Assembly (NCBI RefSeq): GCF_022049065.2
Contig: NZ_CP095743.1
Location: 1,813,001 to 1,877,000, forward strand
Direction of reading: 5' to 3'
DNA length: 64,000 nt
Source: Niallia sp. Man26
GTDB lineage: Bacteria > Bacillota > Bacilli > Bacillales > Cytobacillaceae
The notes beneath the pieces were generated by a model, which was not told where the DNA came from, did not search any database, and was given only the letters and a program-made list of their open reading frames with translations. Both the position numbers and the translations under genes were made by a program. Below are positions 43,629 through 52,654 of this stretch, piece by piece. Position 1 is the stretch's first letter, and the number at the start of each line of letters is the position of its first letter.

Positions 43629-44891
43629 ATGAAAACAAAAAATCGCTGGTTAATTGCCCTTTCAGCAGTTGGCATTCATATTTCTATTGGCTCTGTTTAT
43701 GCGTGGAGTGTTTTTACAAAACCATTGGAAGAAACGTACAATTGGAGTTTAACAAGCATTTCCTGGACATTCAGTATCGCTATATTATTTTTAGGTCTCT
43801 CTGCAGCCTTTTTAGGACATTTCGTGGAGAAATTCGGTCCCCGTGCTGCTGGAACACTCTGCGCCACTCTATTTGGATTAGGAATGGCAGGGTCAGGGTT
43901 TGCGGTAAGTATTGAATCCTTGCCTCTTTTGTATATCACTTATGGAGTATTTGGCGGAATTGGTCTTGGAGTAGGCTATATTACGCCAGTATCAACATTG
44001 GTGAAATGGTTCCCTGATAAACGAGGGCTGGCAACAGGGCTGGCTATAATGGGGTTCGGCTTTGCTTCCATGATCAGCAGTCCGATTATGAATAAGTTGA
44101 TTAGCTCTGTTGGTATACCTTCTACATTTTATATTTTGGCAATCATCTATTTTATAATAATACTAGCTTCAGCTCAATATTTGGCTCCGCCTCCAAAAGG
44201 CTATGTACCTGCTGGCTACAAGAAGGCATTGGAGACAGGGGCTGCTGCTCCGAAAGCTGATTTAGCTCAATCGACAGCCAATGAAGCAATAAAAACAAAA
44301 AGATTCTGGGCTTTATGGACAATGCTTTTCATTAATATTACGTGTGGAATTGCCATATTGGCTGTTGCATCTCCAATGGGACAAGAGCTTGCTGGAATGT
44401 CCGTTACAGGAGCCGCCGTATTAGTCGGTATTATGGGTGTATTTAACGGATTAGGAAGAATTGCATGGGCATCTGTTTCCGATTATATTGGTCGTCCTAA
44501 TGTATACACATTGTTTTTTGCGATTCAAATTGCTGCCTTTTTTGTATTGCCTCATTTACAAGACGCTATTACTTTCTCTATAATAGTATGTATCATAATG
44601 TCTTGTTACGGGGGAGGATTTGCATCGATCCCTGCGTATATTGGAGATATGTTCGGAACGAAACAGCTTGGTGCCATTCATGGCTATATACTGACAGCGT
44701 GGTCTGCAGCAGGGATTGCTGGTCCTAGGTTTGTCTCATGGATCAGAGACACGACAGGAAGCTATCAGGAGACGTTGATTGTCTTTTCCTGTATGTTCAT
44801 CGTTTCACTGACAATTTCCTTATTAATCCGTTTGGATATTAAAAAGATTAAGTTGATGAATAAAGAAATTAGTAGAGGCAACAGCATTTAA
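43629..44891 (+). CDS. MFS carrier of the oxalate:formate antiporter (OFA) family
   Basis: A 12-segment transporter of 420 residues. Family features include HISIGSVYAWSVFTKPLEE at the N-terminus, GIGLGVGYITPVSTLVKWFP and RGLATGLAIMGFGFASM, as in E. coli YhjX and relatives. AAGGGAG precedes the ATG. It starts 50 bases after purT with no clear terminator between, so read-through is possible. The family name does not prove formate or oxalate transport; pyruvate and other monocarboxylates are known alternatives. Confidence 0.82.
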   Translation: MKTKNRWLIALSAVGIHISIGSVYAWSVFTKPLEETYNWSLTSISWTFSIAILFLGLSAAFLGHFVEKFGPRAAGTLCATLFGLGMAGSGFAVSIESLPLLYITYGVFGGIGLGVGYITPVSTLVKWFPDKRGLATGLAIMGFGFASMISSPIMNKLISSVGIPSTFYILAIIYFIIILASAQYLAPPPKGYVPAGYKKALETGAAAPKADLAQSTANEAIKTKRFWALWTMLFINITCGIAILAVASPMGQELAGMSVTGAAVLVGIMGVFNGLGRIAWASVSDYIGRPNVYTLFFAIQIAAFFVLPHLQDAITFSIIVCIIMSCYGGGFASIPAYIGDMFGTKQLGAIHGYILTAWSAAGIAGPRFVSWIRDTTGSYQETLIVFSCMFIVSLTISLLIRLDIKKIKLMNKEISRGNSI

Positions 44892-44892
44892 T

Positions 44893-44922
44893 AGGTTGGG
44901 GGTAAACCCCTGACCTTTTTTT
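44893..44922 (+). terminator. Terminator after the OFA carrier
   Basis: AGGT-T-GGGG / CCCC-TG-ACCT hairpin followed by seven T. Confidence 0.7.
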
Positions 44923-44954
44923 GAGTTTTCCTCTTATGATTGGAGATTAGCAAT

Positions 44955-45866
44955 ATGGAAAACTTTAATAATCAGTTTATCATTTCCTTCATTATAATTG
45001 CCCTAGGCTATTGTTTGAAGAAGTGGCAGATCCTCAAGGAAAAAGACGGGGAAGCGATGGCACGCCTTATTTTTAATGTTACGTTGCCAAGTTTAATCAT
45101 CGTAACATTTCATCGTATAACAATCGATTCCTCCCTGATGATGCTGATGGTCCTAGGCTTTGTATATGGTATCATTGTCGCAATATTAGGCTTGTTTTTA
45201 TTCAGGAAGGAAGAGCGGAGAGATAAAGGGATGCTTGGCATGCTGATCCCTGGGTTTAACATAGGCTTGTTTGCTTATCCTTTAGTTCAAGGTATCTGGG
45301 GAGAAGCAGGATTAAAGTATTTCGGCATGTTCGATATTGGTAATGCTATTATTACATTTGGAGTCAGTTATTTAATTGGAAGCTATTATGCAAAGGAAGG
45401 CGTTGTGCTGAACTTCAAGCATGTTGCCGGCAAAATGGGCAAATCAATCCCGTTAATGACATATGTGGTCATATTTATCATTAATATTACCGGCTTGCCA
45501 CTGCCGACTGCTGTTATAGACATCAGTTCTGTCATCTCTCAGGCTAATATGCCTCTGTCTTTACTGCTTCTAGGAATCTATTTGAATTTTTCATTTGAAA
45601 AAAGCCACTGGAAGGGCATTGGAAGGGTATTGGGGTTGCGCTATGGTGTCGGTTTACTTGTTGGAACATTAGGGTTCTTCCTTCTGCCAGTCGATGATAT
45701 GTTCCGCTATACAGTCCTGATTGGACTTATTCTGCCGATGGCCTCCTCTGTATTACCTTACAGTGTAGAGTTTAAGTATAATCAGAGATTTGTCGGCACA
45801 GCAGCAAACCTGTCTATCCTTATCAGCTTTGTCTTGTTATGGGTAATAGGAAATATGATTGTGTAA
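44955..45866 (+). CDS. AEC family permease
   Basis: An auxin-efflux-carrier-like membrane protein of about 303 residues with ten segments. FNVTLPSLIIVTFHRI, GFNIGLFAYPLVQGIWGE and LILPMASSVLPYSVEFKYN match the AEC pattern (for example B. subtilis YwkB-type and malate or amino-acid exporters). ATG 44955 has TGGAG about 9 bases upstream; an in-frame TTG at 44940 sits on that site. It may form a loose cluster with purT and the OFA carrier, though a terminator lies between. Substrate unknown. Confidence 0.8.
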   Translation: MENFNNQFIISFIIIALGYCLKKWQILKEKDGEAMARLIFNVTLPSLIIVTFHRITIDSSLMMLMVLGFVYGIIVAILGLFLFRKEERRDKGMLGMLIPGFNIGLFAYPLVQGIWGEAGLKYFGMFDIGNAIITFGVSYLIGSYYAKEGVVLNFKHVAGKMGKSIPLMTYVVIFIINITGLPLPTAVIDISSVISQANMPLSLLLLGIYLNFSFEKSHWKGIGRVLGLRYGVGLLVGTLGFFLLPVDDMFRYTVLIGLILPMASSVLPYSVEFKYNQRFVGTAANLSILISFVLLWVIGNMIV

Positions 45867-45869
45867 ACA

Positions 45870-45906
45870 AACAAGGCTATTCCTTTTGCAGGATAGCCTT
45901 GTTTTT
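45870..45906. terminator. Bidirectional terminator between AEC and CAP-domain genes
   Basis: Stem AACAAGGCTATCC-like arms (ACAAGGCTAT / ATAGCCTTGT) with T-runs on both strands. Confidence 0.85.
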
Positions 45907-47035
45907 ATTTTGTAATAAAGTTTTCCGTATAATACGGCTGTGATTTTTCATTGAAAGCAACACCGACACCTAGGTAAGTAAAGCCTTCCTGCAGAATATT
46001 CTCCCGATGTCCTAAAGAGTTCATTAAACCTTCATGTGCAAAAATACTGCTGTATTGCCCGTAAGCAAGATTTTCACCAGCCATTGTATACTTAATGCCG
46101 TCAGAGAGCATCCGGTCAAATGGGGACTCACCATCGAGGTTTGTATGGTCGAAATAGTTGTTTTTCGCCATATCCTCACTGTGCTTCCTTGCGGTTACCT
46201 TTACATTATCTTCCCATGTCAATACGCCAAGACCGTTGTTAACCCTGCTGGCGTTCGTTAAATCAAACAGCTGGAATTCAAAGCCCTCTTCCAGTTGGGC
46301 GCTTCCGTCTGTATAGAAATCACTTCTGTCCTCTTCAAGCTCAGTTGTCACAATCTGCATTGCCGTTACTGTATTGTTTTCATGCTTATCAAAAAATACG
46401 GTGACATAACTGCCGTCCATCTCAAAAACTTCATAATCTCTGTCTTCTGGAAATTTATAACGGACAAAGCCTTTTGTCAGTTCATCGAGGGGATTTCCTA
46501 ACGTCTTCAAGACACTGTCTTTACTGCTGCCTTTTTTCACTCCGTTTGTAGAGGAAATCAAATCTTGATTTGTATACAGCGCTGCTACCTTTTTATTGGA
46601 ATCAAATCCTACCATAACAAAATTTTGATAGTTTTCGTGGTACGTATTCCATGATATGCCGTACTCATTCATAGATGTACGCTGCGGTTTACCTAATTCC
46701 TGCTCAACTGCTTCCTCCGAATCACCCATTTGAATATTATAAATGGAAAAGGTCTGATGAGCTGGTGTCTCTAATTCCGGTTTTTCTGCCTGCTTCGTCT
46801 GTTCCGTTTCCGCACCAGTATCCCAGTCTGGAAGGATATCTTGTGTATCTTGGAAAATCTGTTTACTTTGCTCAATAAATTTTTCAATAAAATTAGCAGC
46901 TTCCTGCTCGTTCACTTCGGCTTTTGCATAATCAATCGCATTCGGTATCGTTTCCGTGCCAAATTTATGCTGTATATATTGCACTCCGACGTAGACAATT
47001 AAAATGAGCAACGCCAGTTTTATAAGCCTTCTCAA
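45905..47035 (-). CDS. Membrane-anchored CAP-domain protein, YlbC-like
   Basis: An N-terminal membrane anchor (about residues 6-22, LALLILIVYVGVQYI), a Gln/Glu-rich linker, a CAP-associated domain (about 100-240, IQMGDSEEAVEQELGKPQRT and the repeat VKKGSSKDSVLKTLGNP), then a C-terminal CAP/SCP domain: LTNASRVNNGLGVLTW, ARKHSEDMAKNNYFDHTN, AGENLAYGQ and NSLGHRENILQ, holding the metal-site His and Glu. TTG 47035 is preferred since GGAGGG lies 8 bases before it; an ATG 27 bases earlier has no site. Bacterial CAP proteins are extracellular, with roles in few cases known. Confidence 0.82.
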   Translation of the reverse strand: MRRLIKLALLILIVYVGVQYIQHKFGTETIPNAIDYAKAEVNEQEAANFIEKFIEQSKQIFQDTQDILPDWDTGAETEQTKQAEKPELETPAHQTFSIYNIQMGDSEEAVEQELGKPQRTSMNEYGISWNTYHENYQNFVMVGFDSNKKVAALYTNQDLISSTNGVKKGSSKDSVLKTLGNPLDELTKGFVRYKFPEDRDYEVFEMDGSYVTVFFDKHENNTVTAMQIVTTELEEDRSDFYTDGSAQLEEGFEFQLFDLTNASRVNNGLGVLTWEDNVKVTARKHSEDMAKNNYFDHTNLDGESPFDRMLSDGIKYTMAGENLAYGQYSSIFAHEGLMNSLGHRENILQEGFTYLGVGVAFNEKSQPYYTENFITK

Positions 47036-47242
47036 AATTAAATCCCTCCATTTCCTCTCCATGATTGCCTGAATCAGGAAAAAACATAAGCAAATGATAA
47101 ATTTTTGCTAGAAATTAACGAATATAGACAGACGTTTGAAGGGAATATATAGTTTCAAGTATACCATCTTCCAATAAGTGAAACATCTTTTGAGTAAGAG
47201 GAAAAACTTGCTAATCTATTGGCGAAAGACAGTATTACAGGC

Positions 47243-47259
47243 TGTAATGTTCATGTAAT
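47243..47259 (+). promoter_or_regulatory. Perfect WalR (YycF)-type box
   Basis: TGTAAT-GTTCA-TGTAAT matches the WalR direct-repeat consensus at every position. It ends about 33 bases before a TATAAT, just upstream of where the -35 would be, a normal activator position. Its direct orientation favours the plus-strand 43-aa ORF over the divergent CAP gene. Confidence 0.6.
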
Positions 47260-47286
47260 TTGGGCGTAATGGGCTAATTGATAAAA

Positions 47287-47306
47287 ACATGCTATAATGA
47301 GCATGT
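47287..47306 (+). promoter_or_regulatory. Palindrome overlapping the -10 of the 43-aa ORF
   Basis: Arms ACATGCT and AGCATGT flank ATAATG, so TATAAT (47293-47298) is embedded in a 20-bp palindrome. No good -35 is present (TGGGCT at 17 bases), consistent with activator dependence. A dimeric repressor could bind here. Confidence 0.45.
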
Positions 47307-47452
47307 AAAACAACAGCATGGATATAGTTTCCAAGCTATAAAGTGCTACATACTTGTAATGCAGCAATTGTAATAACTAGAGAAATAGTCGTTTAAGAAT
47401 TGTTTCAAGGGGGCATTACTAAGCATGATTAGGCACTAAAGGAGGCTACAAA

Positions 47453-47584
47453 ATGCAATTAATTAGAGCCGATATAGACCAGCTTCTGCAAGACACGCTG
47501 GATCTGGCTAGCTGTGTCAGTGAATGGAACATCAAAACTATTGAGATTGATGATCTGCTCGAAGATACGAAAAACTGGAATTAA
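47453..47584 (+). CDS. Small acidic hypothetical protein (43 aa)
   Basis: Starts MQLIRADIDQLLQDTLDLAS and ends with a Glu/Asp-rich helix (TIEIDDLLEDTKNWN). AAAGGAGGC is 7 bases upstream and a terminator follows, so it is a convincing small gene. It is likely cytoplasmic and alpha-helical with one Cys. No family recognised. Its promoter lies beside a perfect WalR-type box, which hints at a cell-wall stress connection. Confidence 0.6.
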   Translation: MQLIRADIDQLLQDTLDLASCVSEWNIKTIEIDDLLEDTKNWN

Positions 47585-47596
47585 ACTTATCTAATA

Positions 47597-47656
47597 AAGT
47601 CTAAATCACTTTTGAAAAGACGATCTTTCTTTTCCGAACTGATTTAGATTTTTTTT
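47597..47656 (+). terminator. Terminator after the 43-aa ORF
   Basis: Stem TCTAAATCA / TGATTTAGA with a large, internally paired loop (CTTTTGAAAAGA, TCTTTCTTTTCC) and eight T following. Confidence 0.75.
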
Positions 47657-47762
47657 GTGACTAAAATTATTTTTTTAATTTATAAAATATTTTGAAAAAT
47701 AGCAGGTTTTTTTCTTCGGTTGGCGAAACAATAGAGTATCTAAATATAAAGGAGCTGGCAAT

Positions 47763-49166
47763 ATGGAAAAAATGGATTTACAAGCAATTGAAACGAAGAC
47801 AAAGGAAAATTTAGAACAATCCTTTGCTATTTTAGAACAATATTTACAGTTAGAAACAGTATCTGCGCAAAACAAGTTCATTCCAGAAACAGTGGAGTAT
47901 ATTTCTGGTGTGATAAAGGATTTCGGCGGTGACGTTCAGGTGCTAGATGATCTTGGTGGAAACCCAGTTGTTTATGGATTTTTCCCAGCAGGAGAGAAGG
48001 GGGATTCGACTAGTACGCTTCTTTATTATAACCATTATGATGTGCAGCCTGCCGATCCTCTTGATGAATGGGTGACTGAACCGTTTGTACCTACCGTGCG
48101 CGACGGAAAACTGTTTGCAAGGGGAGTTTCTGATAATAAAGGGGACACAATCGCGAGACTTACAGCCATTAAAGTGCTACAGGAAACAGAAGGCGGTCTT
48201 CCCTGTAATATTAAGTTCCTTATTGAAGGAGAAGAAGAGATAGGAAGCCCTAACTTGACTCCTTATTTAGAAAAGTATGCTGAATTGTTTCAAGCTGATG
48301 CCTGTATTTGGGAATTTGGCGGAAAGGATGAACAAGAGCGGATCAGCATGGTAGCAGGCATTAAAGGGATGGCTTATATGGAGCTAACAGCAGTAGGTGC
48401 TGACATCGATATGCACTCCTCGGTAGGAGCGTATGTCGACAATGCAGCGTGGAGACTTGTTCATGCCTTAGCCTCTATGCGCAATGAACACAATGAAATT
48501 ATTGTCGAAGGTTTTTATGATGGAATAACACCACCAACTCCTGCAGAGGAGGAGGTCGTTCAGTCATTGCCGTTCAATGAAGAAGCAGTTCAGGAGCTGT
48601 ATGGGTTAAAAAGGCCTTTAATAACAGAGGCTTTAGGAAAGGACCCTCGTTATGCAATGGTTTTTGAACCGACAATGACAATTTGCGGGATCGAAAGCGG
48701 CTATACAGGGGAAGGAGCAAAAACAGTTCTGCCAAAAAGCGCAAAAATGAAGCTGGATTGCCGCCTTGTGCCTGGTCAAGATCCGAACCATATTTTTGAA
48801 TGTGTTGTGAATCATTTGAAAAAGCATGGTTTCGATGATGTGTCTGTAAAGTTGATTAACGGTCAGAAAGCGTACCGCTCGGATTTCAGTCATCCGTTTA
48901 TCAGTCATGTACAGCAGTCAGCTAAAGAGGTTTACAATAGTGATGTTGTGCTCGCACCAAACTCGGCAGGAACAGGACCGATGTTTGATTTTGGCAGAAT
49001 TTTGAATTTGCCGATTGTCAGCACAGGAGTTGGCTGGGTCGGCAGCAAGGCTCACGCACCGAATGAGAGCATCCGCACATCAGATTATGAACAAGGAATT
49101 GTTTATATGGCCCATATGCTTAAAGGTTTTCCGGCAGCACTAAAGCAAGAGAAAATAGAACTGTAA
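47763..49166 (+). CDS. M20-family dipeptidase
   Basis: A zinc peptidase of 467 residues, similar to CNDP-type dipeptidases. Metal and catalytic residues visible are H91 and D93 (YNHYDVQPAD), D124 (RGVSDNKGD), and E157-E158 (LIEGEEEIGSPN). The dimerisation domain insert lies between about 215 and 385, and SKAHAPNESIR near the C-terminus carries the last His ligand. AAGGAG is 8 bases before the ATG. It is monocistronic. Whether it acts on dipeptides or on N-acyl amino acids cannot be told. Confidence 0.87.
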   Translation: MEKMDLQAIETKTKENLEQSFAILEQYLQLETVSAQNKFIPETVEYISGVIKDFGGDVQVLDDLGGNPVVYGFFPAGEKGDSTSTLLYYNHYDVQPADPLDEWVTEPFVPTVRDGKLFARGVSDNKGDTIARLTAIKVLQETEGGLPCNIKFLIEGEEEIGSPNLTPYLEKYAELFQADACIWEFGGKDEQERISMVAGIKGMAYMELTAVGADIDMHSSVGAYVDNAAWRLVHALASMRNEHNEIIVEGFYDGITPPTPAEEEVVQSLPFNEEAVQELYGLKRPLITEALGKDPRYAMVFEPTMTICGIESGYTGEGAKTVLPKSAKMKLDCRLVPGQDPNHIFECVVNHLKKHGFDDVSVKLINGQKAYRSDFSHPFISHVQQSAKEVYNSDVVLAPNSAGTGPMFDFGRILNLPIVSTGVGWVGSKAHAPNESIRTSDYEQGIVYMAHMLKGFPAALKQEKIEL

Positions 49167-49181
49167 GCAAATATTTTTTGG

Positions 49182-49228
49182 AAAGAAATATAGCGCCAGT
49201 CCATTTTGTGGCGCGTATTTCTTTTTAT
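49182..49228 (+). terminator. Terminator after the M20 dipeptidase
   Basis: GAAATA-T-AGCGCC / GGCGCG-TATTTC hairpin then CTTTTTATTT. Confidence 0.75.
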
Positions 49229-49356
49229 TTGTGCTATAACAATAAGATGGTTAAGCAAAAAAAGTTTTTAAAAAAATATATATTCCTCTTTTCCTCCAGA
49301 AAAGTTACGTTATAATAGATAGAAATAATAATTTACATATGAAGGAGTTTTTCAAC

Positions 49357-50427
49357 GTGAGTGAACAAACAATCACAGTAACATTAGCTGCAGAAAAGAA
49401 ACCGAAGCCAGATCCGTCTAAATTGGAATTCGGTAAAGTATTTACGGATCATATGTTCATGATGGACTATACAGTAGAGAACGGCTGGCATAATGCTCAA
49501 ATTCTACCATATCAGCCAATCACGTTAGATCCTGCTTCAGTTATTTTCCACTACGGGCAAGCAGTTTTTGAAGGTATGAAAGCATATTTGACAAAAGAAG
49601 AAAAAGTATTGCTTTTCAGACCGGAAAAAAATATGGAACGTCTGAACAAATCAAATGAGCGTCTTTGCATTCCAGAAATTGATGAGGATTTCGCTCTTGA
49701 TGCTTTAAAGCAGCTGATTAATATTGATAAAGATTGGATTCCATCAGGAGAAGGAACTTCCCTGTATATCCGTCCTTTCGTTATTTCTACACAACCATTT
49801 TTAGGTGTTGCGGCTTCTATCAGCTATAAATTCATGATCATCTTGTCACCGGTTGGTTCATACTACAAAGAAGGTGTTAAACCTGTAAAAATCTTTGTTG
49901 AAAATGAGTATGTCCGTGCCGTTGCTGGCGGAACTGGCTCTGCAAAAACAGCTGGTAACTACGCAGCAAGCTTAAAAGCGCAGCAAATCGCTACACAAAA
50001 AGGCTATTCTCAAGTATTATGGCTTGATGGAGTCGAAAAGAAATATGTAGAAGAAGTAGGCGCGATGAACGTATTCTTCAAGATTGGTGATGAAGTTATT
50101 ACACCAGCATTAAACGGAAGCATCCTTGAAGGTGTGACAAGAAGAAGCGTCATGGATCTTCTTAAACATTGGGACATCCCTGTAGTTGAACGCAGAATTT
50201 CTGTTGAAGAGATTTTTGAAGCTCATAAAAATGGTGAGTTGAAAGAAGCATTCGGTACAGGAACAGCAGCGGTTATTTCTCCAATTGGTGAGTTCTTATG
50301 GAATGAAACATCCATTACTCTTAATAACGGAGAAACTGGCGAGCTTGCGAAAAAAGTCTATGATACATTGACAGACATCCAAAACGGAAGAGCAGAAGAT
50401 CCGTTTGGCTGGACAGTCGAAGTATAA
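49357..50427 (+). CDS. ilvE: Branched-chain amino acid aminotransferase
   Basis: A fold-IV PLP aminotransferase interconverting Leu, Ile, Val and their 2-oxo acids. GTG 49357 is chosen (AAGGAG 9 bases upstream, and the family N-terminus is SEQTITVTL...KKPKPDPSKLEFG); an ATG 18 bases earlier contains that ribosome site. The 356 residues include VFTDHMFMMDYT, YGQAVFEGMKAY, RPFVISTQPFLGV, GGTGSAKTAGNYAASLKAQQ with the PLP lysine, and EAFGTGTAAVISPIGE. It resembles B. subtilis YwaA. A TATAAT at about 49313 is the likely -10; no T-box leader is present. Confidence 0.95.
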   Translation: MSEQTITVTLAAEKKPKPDPSKLEFGKVFTDHMFMMDYTVENGWHNAQILPYQPITLDPASVIFHYGQAVFEGMKAYLTKEEKVLLFRPEKNMERLNKSNERLCIPEIDEDFALDALKQLINIDKDWIPSGEGTSLYIRPFVISTQPFLGVAASISYKFMIILSPVGSYYKEGVKPVKIFVENEYVRAVAGGTGSAKTAGNYAASLKAQQIATQKGYSQVLWLDGVEKKYVEEVGAMNVFFKIGDEVITPALNGSILEGVTRRSVMDLLKHWDIPVVERRISVEEIFEAHKNGELKEAFGTGTAAVISPIGEFLWNETSITLNNGETGELAKKVYDTLTDIQNGRAEDPFGWTVEV

Positions 50428-50429
50428 AA

Positions 50430-50468
50430 TAAAAGAGCCGCTGTCAATCATGGCAGCGGCTCTTTTAA
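50430..50468. terminator. Bidirectional terminator after ilvE
   Basis: Stem AAAAGAGCCGCTG / CAGCGGCTCTTTT, shared with the convergent DDAH-like gene. Confidence 0.9.
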
Positions 50469-51326
50469 TTATGTTGTCTGTGTTTCCCTGTACAAAGGAA
50501 GTGTGCAGCAGCGGAAGGCTCCGCCTGACTTAATGATTTCCGTTATATCAACCTCAATCACTGTAAAACCGCGTTTGCGCAGCTCACTATTTACACCTTT
50601 ATTAATGGGAAGACTGATGACTTTTTTATGACCGATAGATAGTACATTTGTTCCGAGTGTTGCTTGCTCTTCCTTTGTCACCTCAATGAGAGAATACCGC
50701 TTCTTTAACAATTCCAATTTATCTTTATCAATTTCCCCAGGATAAATCAGCGCATCATGCGGCGAAAGAATATTGAATACACAATCAAGATGTAAAAAGC
50801 TGTCTGTGAATGGAACAGCAATCACTTCATAGTTAGGCAGCAAGCTTTGAAGATGATTAATGGCTTGTTCATTTGTGCGATTGCTGACACCGACATAAAT
50901 GGTCGAGCCGTCAATCAGCACATCACCGCCTTCAATCTTGTCACTGTTTAATTTCGTAAAAGAAATTTCCTGCTCGTTCAGCCAGTTTAACAGAACATGC
51001 TCTTCTCCTTTACGGACATCATGCCCCATTTTCGCAACGAACATTTGATCACCAAGTGTAAAGCCGATATCCCTAGTAAATACCTGTTCAGGGAATTGCT
51101 TCTCAGCAGGAAGGAGCACAACTTCAATGCCTTCAGCTTTCAAAGCTTCAACAAAGCCTTGATGCTGTTTAACAGCTAATTCTGTATCAATATTTTCTTT
51201 CATATACTGCTTTTGGATCGCATTTATTGGTTCTTTAATAGTCATATATAATGGAGATGTTAAAATCACTTTTTTTAATGGGGCATATTCGCTGTGGCTC
51301 CCAATCAACAATTGATCATTCTTCAT
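50469..51326 (-). CDS. Dimethylarginine dimethylaminohydrolase-like amidinotransferase-fold enzyme
   Basis: A guanidino-modifying hydrolase fold, similar to B. subtilis YkgA. The 285 residues carry the expected catalytic set: VFTRDIGFTLG, KIEGGDVLIDG, FLHLDCVFNIL with the catalytic His, and SGGAFRCCTLPL with the nucleophilic Cys. The start at 51326 follows GGAGG; a frame extension to 51362 lacks a site. It lies 59 bases after the HAD gene on the same strand and may share its transcript. The natural substrate is uncertain; arginine deiminase-like activity is an alternative. Confidence 0.82.
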   Translation of the reverse strand: MKNDQLLIGSHSEYAPLKKVILTSPLYMTIKEPINAIQKQYMKENIDTELAVKQHQGFVEALKAEGIEVVLLPAEKQFPEQVFTRDIGFTLGDQMFVAKMGHDVRKGEEHVLLNWLNEQEISFTKLNSDKIEGGDVLIDGSTIYVGVSNRTNEQAINHLQSLLPNYEVIAVPFTDSFLHLDCVFNILSPHDALIYPGEIDKDKLELLKKRYSLIEVTKEEQATLGTNVLSIGHKKVISLPINKGVNSELRKRGFTVIEVDITEIIKSGGAFRCCTLPLYRETQTT

Positions 51327-51385
51327 ATTAATCCTCCATTTTTTAAGTTTTGGGCAATCCATTCACAAGCTGACAAAATAAGCTT

Positions 51386-52195
51386 TTAAGCGTTTAAAAT
51401 AAATTTTTCGACCGCTTTGGCAACTCCGTCATTATTGTTTGTATCTGTTACATAATCGGCTATAAGCTTAATGTCGTCAGGAGCGTTGCCCATTGCAATG
51501 CCAAGACCTGCAAATTCAATCATTGCGGCATCATTATAGCTGTCTCCCATTGCGATAACTTCTTCTCTTGTGATGCCAAGGCGATCAATCAATAATGATA
51601 GGCTTGTGCCTTTAGTAACACCTTTCTCCGTGAATTCAAGGAAAAACGGTTTGGAGCGCATAACACTCAGTTGCTCTGAAAGTTCTGTCTGTAATACTTT
51701 CTCCACATTTTTCAGAATATCCTCTTCTTTAACCATTAATACCTTTACAACAGGGTCTTTTATGTAATCAACAAAGTTAGGCACAGCTTTGATTGGCAGC
51801 CCAGTTATTTGTGCTTCAATCTCCGTAAATGGATTGTTTTCTTCTGTCACAATAGTATCGCCAACATATGTATGAAGCCAAACCTTTTCTCTTTTACTCA
51901 ATTCAAACAGCTGGTGTACAACCTCTGGTAAAAGCGTACTGCTGAAAATCTCTTCATTTGTTCGGCAATTGGTGATTTTTGCGCCGTTAAATGAAAGGAT
52001 ATAGCTGCCATAATCAGACAGATGTAGTTCTCTTGCAGTATCCCACATCGCAAACGTAGGTCTGCCTGAAGCAAGAACTACCTTAACCCCTTGTTCCTGT
52101 GCTTTAATCAATGCTGCCTTTGTCGCTTCTGAGACCGTATGGTCATCCTGAAGCAATGTGTCATCCATGTCTAGTACAATCATTTTATATTTCAT
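51386..52195 (-). CDS. Cof-type HAD phosphatase
   Basis: A haloacid-dehalogenase hydrolase of 269 residues. Motif I is VLDMDDTLLQDD with the nucleophile Asp near residue 9, motif II lies in VVLASGRPT, motif III Lys in GVTKGTSLSLL, and motif IV is MGDSYNDAAMI. The C2B cap region (about 85-190) identifies the Cof/YidA branch, whose members act on sugar phosphates and flavin or pyridoxal phosphates. AAGGAG precedes the ATG. It is upstream of the DDAH-like gene. Confidence 0.9.
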   Translation of the reverse strand: MKYKMIVLDMDDTLLQDDHTVSEATKAALIKAQEQGVKVVLASGRPTFAMWDTARELHLSDYGSYILSFNGAKITNCRTNEEIFSSTLLPEVVHQLFELSKREKVWLHTYVGDTIVTEENNPFTEIEAQITGLPIKAVPNFVDYIKDPVVKVLMVKEEDILKNVEKVLQTELSEQLSVMRSKPFFLEFTEKGVTKGTSLSLLIDRLGITREEVIAMGDSYNDAAMIEFAGLGIAMGNAPDDIKLIADYVTDTNNNDGVAKAVEKFILNA

Positions 52196-52372
52196 TTGTA
52201 TCTCCTTAAAAAAATTTATTCTACATCTTAAGAATACATGAATATCAGTTGAGATTATAGCGGAAAGGGAGATTTTTTTCTTATTAGAAAAAGGGAGAAA
52301 TTACCTCGAAAAAGTATTTGAATTATCAGAAAATTGTTGCTATAATATAAAAAAGCAAAGGGGTTGATTCAA

Positions 52373-52573
52373 ATGGAAAAGTATTTATTAAATGCACCAC
52401 AACAGTCTGAAGGAAATGTAGTTGATTCTTTATTAGCTGAAATGGTCTTGGAGAAAGCCCTTTATAATTTCAAGAAACAGAGTCTAAAAAAGCAGATTGA
52501 TGCAACATTAATCGCTGGTGATAAGCCTGAGTTTCTTCGTTTAACAGAAGAACTAAACAAGTTGATCTCCTAA
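52373..52573 (+). CDS. IDEAL-domain small protein
   Basis: A 66-residue protein ending with the IDEAL motif (KQIDATLIAGDKPEFLRLTEE), a short helical module found in several Bacillus proteins such as YpiB and at the C-terminus of ComK-type partners. ATG 52373 has AAGGGG 9 bases upstream; the TTG at 52364 overlaps it. Function unknown. A terminator follows. Confidence 0.75.
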   Translation: MEKYLLNAPQQSEGNVVDSLLAEMVLEKALYNFKKQSLKKQIDATLIAGDKPEFLRLTEELNKLIS

Positions 52574-52602
52574 ATAGTTTTTAATAATAGTCGTTATATA
52601 TC

Positions 52603-52635
52603 AAAGCATGGAGATGCAAATCTTCATGCTTTTTG
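52603..52635 (+). terminator. Terminator after the IDEAL-domain gene
   Basis: AAAGCATG / CATGCTTT arms with inner AGA/TCT pairing and five T. Confidence 0.8.
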
Positions 52636-52654
52636 TTGTTCGTTTGAAAAAAAT

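Larger units (their letters stand above)
47036..47452. other. Long divergent intergenic region rich in TGTAAT half-sites
   Basis: About 417 bases between the CAP gene and a 43-aa ORF. It holds a perfect WalR-type box (47243-47259), a palindrome over a TATAAT (47287-47306), a further TGTAAT pair spaced by 8 (47355-47360 and 47369-47374) and a roughly 150-nt leader before the small ORF. No other ORF with a ribosome site was seen. Confidence 0.5.
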
